From positions 1-10,343 of the forward strand of contig JACQEQ010000063.1 of assembly GCA_016200445.1 (NCBI GenBank): a stretch of DNA of 10,343 nt. The letters are read 5' to 3'. The notes under the pieces were generated by a model. The model was given only the letters and a program-made list of their open reading frames with translations, ran no database searches and had not been told where the DNA came from. Of this stretch, positions 9,101-10,343 are shown one piece after another (within the stretch, counting starts at the first letter, position 1; every line of letters begins with the position of its first letter). Position numbers and translations under genes: made by a program. This DNA comes from Gammaproteobacteria bacterium (GTDB lineage: Bacteria > Pseudomonadota > Gammaproteobacteria > SG8-11).

Positions 9101-9446
9101 GAGTATGGCGCGATTTCGGTCAATGCTGGTTAAGGATGGCGTAGGAGTAAATGTATTTCGGTTCGACAACTGGTCGACGGATTATTCACCGACCACAAAA
9201 CGCGATGAATATGGGAACTATATTCTTGGGGAGACGGACTACAAGAATCAACAGACGACATTTTATTTACAGAGTATGCAGATAAGTGAGCGAGCCCTAG
9301 ATGTGCATATTGCGCACGAATATAGACATCTAATGCCGGAAAATTTTCAGCTGTATTCTCTGAAAGGTTATTTGGTTGGTAGTGACCCTAGAGAGCCAGA
9401 TGCTTATTCATGGGCAGAGAATTATATAGGGAGCCGTTCACCATGA
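3132..9446 (+). CDS. Secreted SpvB/FG-GAP/RHS polymorphic toxin with HEXXH zincin-like tip
   Basis: Predicted 2104-residue exported toxin. Order of parts: Sec signal peptide (1-22, cleavage after VHA); SpvB domain (about 23-325), six cysteines; seven FG-GAP/VCBS repeats (330 to about 703); TcdB-like middle region (about 705-850); RHS/YD repeats (about 950-1710); DHLGST (from 1711) and RHS-associated core from GYTGHE (1758) to DPSG (1816-1819), after which RHS/TcC proteins are usually self-cleaved; hydrophobic Gly/Ala-rich linker (about 1836-1977); and a tip of about 127 residues with HEYRH (2062-2066). By family knowledge, the SpvB and RHS parts form a TcB/TcC-type cage enclosing the tip. ATG 3132 is chosen because a GGGGGGAG-type site precedes it and the signal peptide begins there; an in-frame ATG at 2997 would translate the REP-like palindrome. 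No PAAR or other type VI marker is seen, so the delivery route is open. Target unknown. Confidence 0.96.
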   Translation: MNRLLKLLATAALVLLTSAVHAVTSPVGAMPGEFAVSKSGAATYSIPIQVPPGVGGMQPNISLNYNSQGGNGIAGVGWNIGGLSAITRCGASIVNDGIKRGVDLTANDKFCLDGQRLIDIGASTVCSGGREFRTDVESFNKVVSCGTQGNGPAYFKVWAKSGQLSEYGVSADALAYAQGNNTALYWAVNRIQDTVGNYIAFIYTADSYTTGEHRIDHIDYTYNGAGAIGGVVRKVAFVYATRTDVETAYVGGAQVRTSKRLTNVQTFLSTSSSALRDYRLTYEAAPSAATYRSRLASVQECGSDAVCLQPTTFVNSDGAEASFSAQTQTYPAGWNFGFDASWESISGDFNGDAKMDYARLGGTYAHIFISNGDGTFSNFTPNYPTGLDYGNPSTWRTITGDFIGDGTMDIGKLGSTAAHFFLSGFNARPGTFYPDLMSTTYPFYVDGWGIGAWETITGDFNGDGKTDFAQLGDTYALVSIGKHTITDLADSFTYSVPSYPTGWTFGTPSLWKTITGDFNGDGKTDYARVGDTSARIFISKGDGWFINLVQNYPLGWNFGFGVGWEPITGDFNGDGKTDYARLGANSAYIFISKGDGTFSESIANYPAGWNFGNPSSWKAIAGDFNGDGKTDYARLGGTYAHLFISRGDGTFSTPVQYYPAGWDFGNPSSWKILTGDFNGDGRDDYARLGGTDSRLFLTNSTTPDLITKITNGLGVQVSPSYKSLTDSTVYTKSTTLFYSGGLIKNTQRPRYVVSSVSNSNGIEGEISTTSYKYDSLRESTVGYGDLGFSTINITGSDGTVSSSSYSFRYPTIGMLTSSNTTVKGIVRALVTNTLSSAYSPNNRPIPYVSKSVTTTREVSTNAAANNTVIAVVTATSGAPDGYGNIATATVSTNDGSVKTTNTVYYNDVANWRLGLPVKTTVTNTVPAAFSDAGDHTVATGVAKTAATESVFSYNANGQLLTEVLLPLTNDASTASYTTNYTLGQNSLATLYTYDVYGNRETTTLRGLNMADRKVTTAFNPLLSYDDGRPVYSVTTSANVTVQKKNVVTGVYAPATITHVDTKRFDLRFGTTTSSTGHNNITTKWFYDGFGRKIQELRADNTATNIAISDCVTTYCNGIMGPPRVGLLFPRYWVTTSSTTAQGTPMDVPATVYYDNLGREMRAETQGFDGTLVQKDTEYDSLGRVARVSNSHFDMETPQWTTNTYDAIGRVYKITAPGNAITTIDFLGLTTKVTAPTGNGGTPQLVRTEVKNMMGQTVSVTDALAKTITYKYDPFGNLGKVINPVPGGSVTATNNTVKNDYDLRGRKTHMHDPDMGEWYYTYNTVGQVLTQTDPKGQVVTMYYDEMGRMYRRDETEQGNASLFTSIWEYDTAPNGKGKLNHVKGPTNSYERIHSYDSYGRLTSVGTSIDGELFTMNKGYDPATGRVLSTTYPTAGGATFATYNSYNTRGYLEKVTNGTNGTGTVYWQATTHDARGNTTEERLNNGLLTTKRVFDSIRGTLTDVNTGPTNGAYSVQNLHYDYTTGIANLWKRSDLIQSTTETFTYDVLNRLTDVAGPAPKTYRYDSIGNFTTKSDAGTYSYASSRPHAVTSVAGSVNGVANPGYIYDANGNVQSGAGRTIGYTSFNLPKTITTATETMSIAYDAEHQRIKHTKNGETVVYLNPRIDIGGHFAKETKATGLIEYKHYIYAGNNPVALYTKRSDSTASTRYLHKDHLGSTDVISKEDGTVDERLSYDAFGKRRNANGTDSVTQLTSKNTHHGYTGHEMIDSIGIIHMNGRTYDPSLGRFMQADPQIQSAANLQNYNRYSYVLNNPLNLTDPSGYNWLSDRWKEVMNAARPVVAVVAAVVVTAAGCPQCAGAVAGYILTGTLKGAAMGIVGALAYGVAGDVGPALGGASRVALHGAIGGVLSLAQGGSFASGFASGAFAKATGEMGLANLGRNSGILTRTAIAAFAGGAGSMLFGGSFSNGAVTGAFSHLFNDEGNHYFPRKIQESMARFRSMLVKDGVGVNVFRFDNWSTDYSPTTKRDEYGNYILGETDYKNQQTTFYLQSMQISERALDVHIAHEYRHLMPENFQLYSLKGYLVGSDPREPDAYSWAENYIGSRSP
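4119..5240 (+). repeat. Seven tandem FG-GAP/VCBS repeats in the toxin
   Basis: Repeats begin at 4119, 4278, 4452, 4626, 4785, 4944 and 5103, each with Tyr-Pro. Five have a 53-residue (159-bp) period; repeats 2 and 3 are 58 residues. Each carries a version of GDFNGDGKTDYARLG, an acidic loop of the calcium-binding FG-GAP type, and usually a GDGTF turn. Repeats 2 and 3 deviate most (repeat 2 has GDFIGDGTMD). Such repeats form blades of a beta-propeller; in TcB proteins a propeller gates the toxin cage. Seven blades would make one complete propeller. Confidence 0.9.
8589..9443 (+). other. Variable C-terminal tip of the RHS protein: linker plus zincin-like toxin domain
   Basis: This is residues 1820-2104, beyond the conserved DPSG. 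The first half is a hydrophobic Gly/Ala-rich segment with a CPQC pair, ending in GAVTGAFSHLFN, a linker type common before RHS toxin domains. The last part has a strand-like TTFYL, then VHIAHEYRHLMPEN with HEYRH at 2062-2066. An acidic cluster EPDAYSWAENYI (2088-2099) follows, where Glu2088 would suit a third zinc ligand 22 residues after the second His. This is a gluzincin-like arrangement, so a metallopeptidase activity is inferred. The DNA is visibly AT-richer from about 9055, a usual sign of exchangeable RHS tips. The exact toxin family and substrate are not recognised. Confidence 0.7.
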
Positions 9447-10075
9447 ACCGATATCTCTTGGTAATCGCTCTAGTATTATTTGCTCAGTTTAGTGTTCCAG
9501 CGTATTCACGTATGGTGGCTGCGCCCTCACCTGAAGAGTTGCTTCAGTCCTCCGACGTTGTGGCACTGATAGAAGTAACGAGCAGTGAGCGGATTTCTGT
9601 CGACGGAGAACCTTGTGGTGTGCTGAATACCGCAAAAATTATTCGCGCGATAAAATCTAATAAAAAACTGAATCAGAAGATGAGTGATATTAAATTTGGG
9701 AGGGCTTTCGGGATAAAAGTTGGTGAAAAGTACATTATTTTTGCACGCTACATATCTACCGCAGAAGAGTATTACCGTGAGTCTTCAATACCAAAGGATT
9801 CCACAGGGTTTGATGCGCACATGCAAAATAAAATTCAGTGCAATGGCGTAATTCCTGGTTATCTGGTTGCTCCTAACTATGCTTGGGTTGTAGAGCATGG
9901 TGTTGTTACGCAACCGACTACCCATCCGAATGAATTAGTAAAAATGCCTCCAAGCCTAATGATCAAGCGCACGGGAGAAATAGAAAAAGATGAGAAAAAA
10001 CTCAATGAAACAAAACTTCTTGAGTTCTTATCGACGCTTTCAAGTAAGCATTCCTTGGGATCAGACGCGAATTAA
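9443..10075 (+). CDS. Secreted candidate immunity protein, TIMP/NTR-like pattern
   Basis: Predicted 210-residue precursor of no firmly recognised family. The start overlaps the toxin stop as ATGA (9443-9446), with AGGGAG (9428-9433) nine bases upstream, so translation is probably coupled. An upstream in-frame ATG (9410) would put extra residues before the signal peptide and is rejected. Residues 1-22 look like a Sec signal (VIALVLFAQFSVPAYS). The mature part has only two cysteines (58 and 133), able to form one disulfide. The pattern SPEELLQSSDVVALIEV, then a Cys, an IIRAIK strand and GEKYIIFARY recalls TIMP/NTR-type beta-barrel proteins, whose eukaryotic members inhibit metalloproteases. This is resemblance by eye. 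The Lys/Glu-rich C-terminus is probably helical. Position argues for immunity against the upstream tip, acting in the periplasm or at the envelope. Codon use is AT-rich like the tip. Confidence 0.85.
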   Translation: MNRYLLVIALVLFAQFSVPAYSRMVAAPSPEELLQSSDVVALIEVTSSERISVDGEPCGVLNTAKIIRAIKSNKKLNQKMSDIKFGRAFGIKVGEKYIIFARYISTAEEYYRESSIPKDSTGFDAHMQNKIQCNGVIPGYLVAPNYAWVVEHGVVTQPTTHPNELVKMPPSLMIKRTGEIEKDEKKLNETKLLEFLSTLSSKHSLGSDAN

Positions 10076-10118
10076 CCCATTAACCTAAAAACGTAAGCGA
10101 TCATTTCACGCCGTTATT
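10055..10118 (+). repeat. Bipartite repeat module, copy 1
   Basis: TTGGGATCAGACG (10055-10067) is followed by ACGTAAGCGATCATTT (10091-10106) and CCGTTAT (10111-10117). The same two parts recur at 10179-10229. This copy starts inside the last codons of the candidate immunity gene, so residues LGSDAN and the stop lie within repeat sequence. Confidence 0.6.
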
Positions 10119-10164
10119 CCATTCCTTCCGAACTCCGGATAAAACAGGCGCGCCACGTTTCAGA

Positions 10165-10180
10165 GTGCTATTGTGCTATT
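10165..10180. repeat. Short tandem duplication GTGCTATT x2
   Basis: Two identical adjacent 8-base units immediately precede the GGGGTCAG of repeat copy 2. It could be chance or a small duplication at an insertion boundary. Confidence 0.5.
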
Positions 10181-10229
10181 GGGGTCAGACGGTTCGCAGT
10201 AACGTAAGCGGTCATTTTAGACCGTCATC
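10179..10229 (+). repeat. Bipartite repeat module, copy 2, with stem-loop
   Basis: TTGGGGTCAGACG (10179-10191) differs from copy 1 at one base in 13. ACGTAAGCGGTCATTT (10202-10217) differs at one base in 16. The second part contains the hairpin CGGTC (10209-10213), loop ATTTTA, GACCG (10220-10224). The gap between the two parts is shorter than in copy 1. A further GGGGTCAG occurs at 10311-10318. Confidence 0.6.
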
Positions 10230-10253
10230 GACAAATAGCTCTTACTCGTTCAG

Positions 10254-10288
10254 GCGTTGTGCAACGCGGACCGCAGCGGATTTGCTGC
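10254..10288. repeat. Pair of adjacent small hairpins
   Basis: GCGTTG (10254-10259) pairs with CAACGC (10262-10267), and GCAGC (10273-10277) with GCTGC (10284-10288) around six bases. Close pairs of small GC-rich hairpins are typical of REP-type or insertion-related debris. There is no T-run, so terminator function for the toxin unit is unlikely. Confidence 0.4.
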
Positions 10289-10343
10289 GAAGAGTGTCTT
10301 CCACAATCGCGGGGTCAGTTCGTGAACTTTGGAAGCGGGATGC

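Noticed and set aside
3132..9446. Type VI secretion PAAR-RHS effector
   Set aside because: No PAAR domain is present. The N-terminus is a Sec signal followed by SpvB, and no type VI genes or adaptors lie in the window.
10076..10120. Intrinsic terminator after the candidate immunity gene
   Set aside because: No stable stem followed by a T-run is visible just after the stop at 10075.
10179..10343. Complete insertion sequence or REP-associated transposase at the right edge
   Set aside because: GGGGTCAG motifs and small hairpins suggest mobile-element debris, but no transposase frame exists within the window.

Overview
The window looks like an accessory stretch of a Gram-negative chromosome, probably a proteobacterium and possibly a gammaproteobacterium. 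The grounds are an outer-membrane beta-barrel protein ending in Phe, a lipoprotein-type cytochrome c, Sec signal peptides on all four genes, a REP-like palindrome, and the form of the SpvB/RHS core. Genus cannot be told from the sequence. All four confident genes lie on the + strand. No rRNA, tRNA, CRISPR array or complete insertion sequence is visible.

Left part (1-2584): a gene-poor leader of about 400 bases holds two inverted repeats and a plausible sigma70-type promoter. It is followed by an OprB-like porin (402-1565). After a short gap with a strong hairpin comes a predicted outer-membrane lipoprotein with two heme c sites (1640-2584). The second heme site has the unusual spacing CX4CH. 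Porin and cytochrome may be co-transcribed and both are predicted to sit at the outer membrane.

Intergenic 2585-3131: no gene. It holds a GC-rich region that may be a dispersed repeat, a perfect five-copy 8-bp microsatellite (TTCTTCAG) and a REP-like palindrome just upstream of the large gene.

Right part (3132-10075): a two-gene unit. The first gene encodes a 2104-residue exported polymorphic-toxin protein: Sec signal, SpvB domain, seven FG-GAP/VCBS repeats, TcdB-like middle, RHS/YD repeats, RHS core ending in DPSG, a Gly/Ala-rich hydrophobic linker, and a short AT-richer tip with a zincin-type HEYRH motif. It resembles TcB and TcC of Tc toxins fused in one chain. The second gene overlaps it by ATGA and encodes a 210-residue secreted protein with two cysteines. 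By position it is the candidate immunity protein. Its N-terminal pattern recalls TIMP/NTR-type proteins, which suggests, as an untested hypothesis, a metalloprotease toxin neutralised by a TIMP-like inhibitor outside the cytoplasm.

Right edge (10056-10343): no gene. A bipartite repeated module begins inside the last codons of the candidate immunity gene and recurs 111-124 bases further on, together with small hairpins. This looks like repeat or mobile-element debris at the edge of the toxin cassette.
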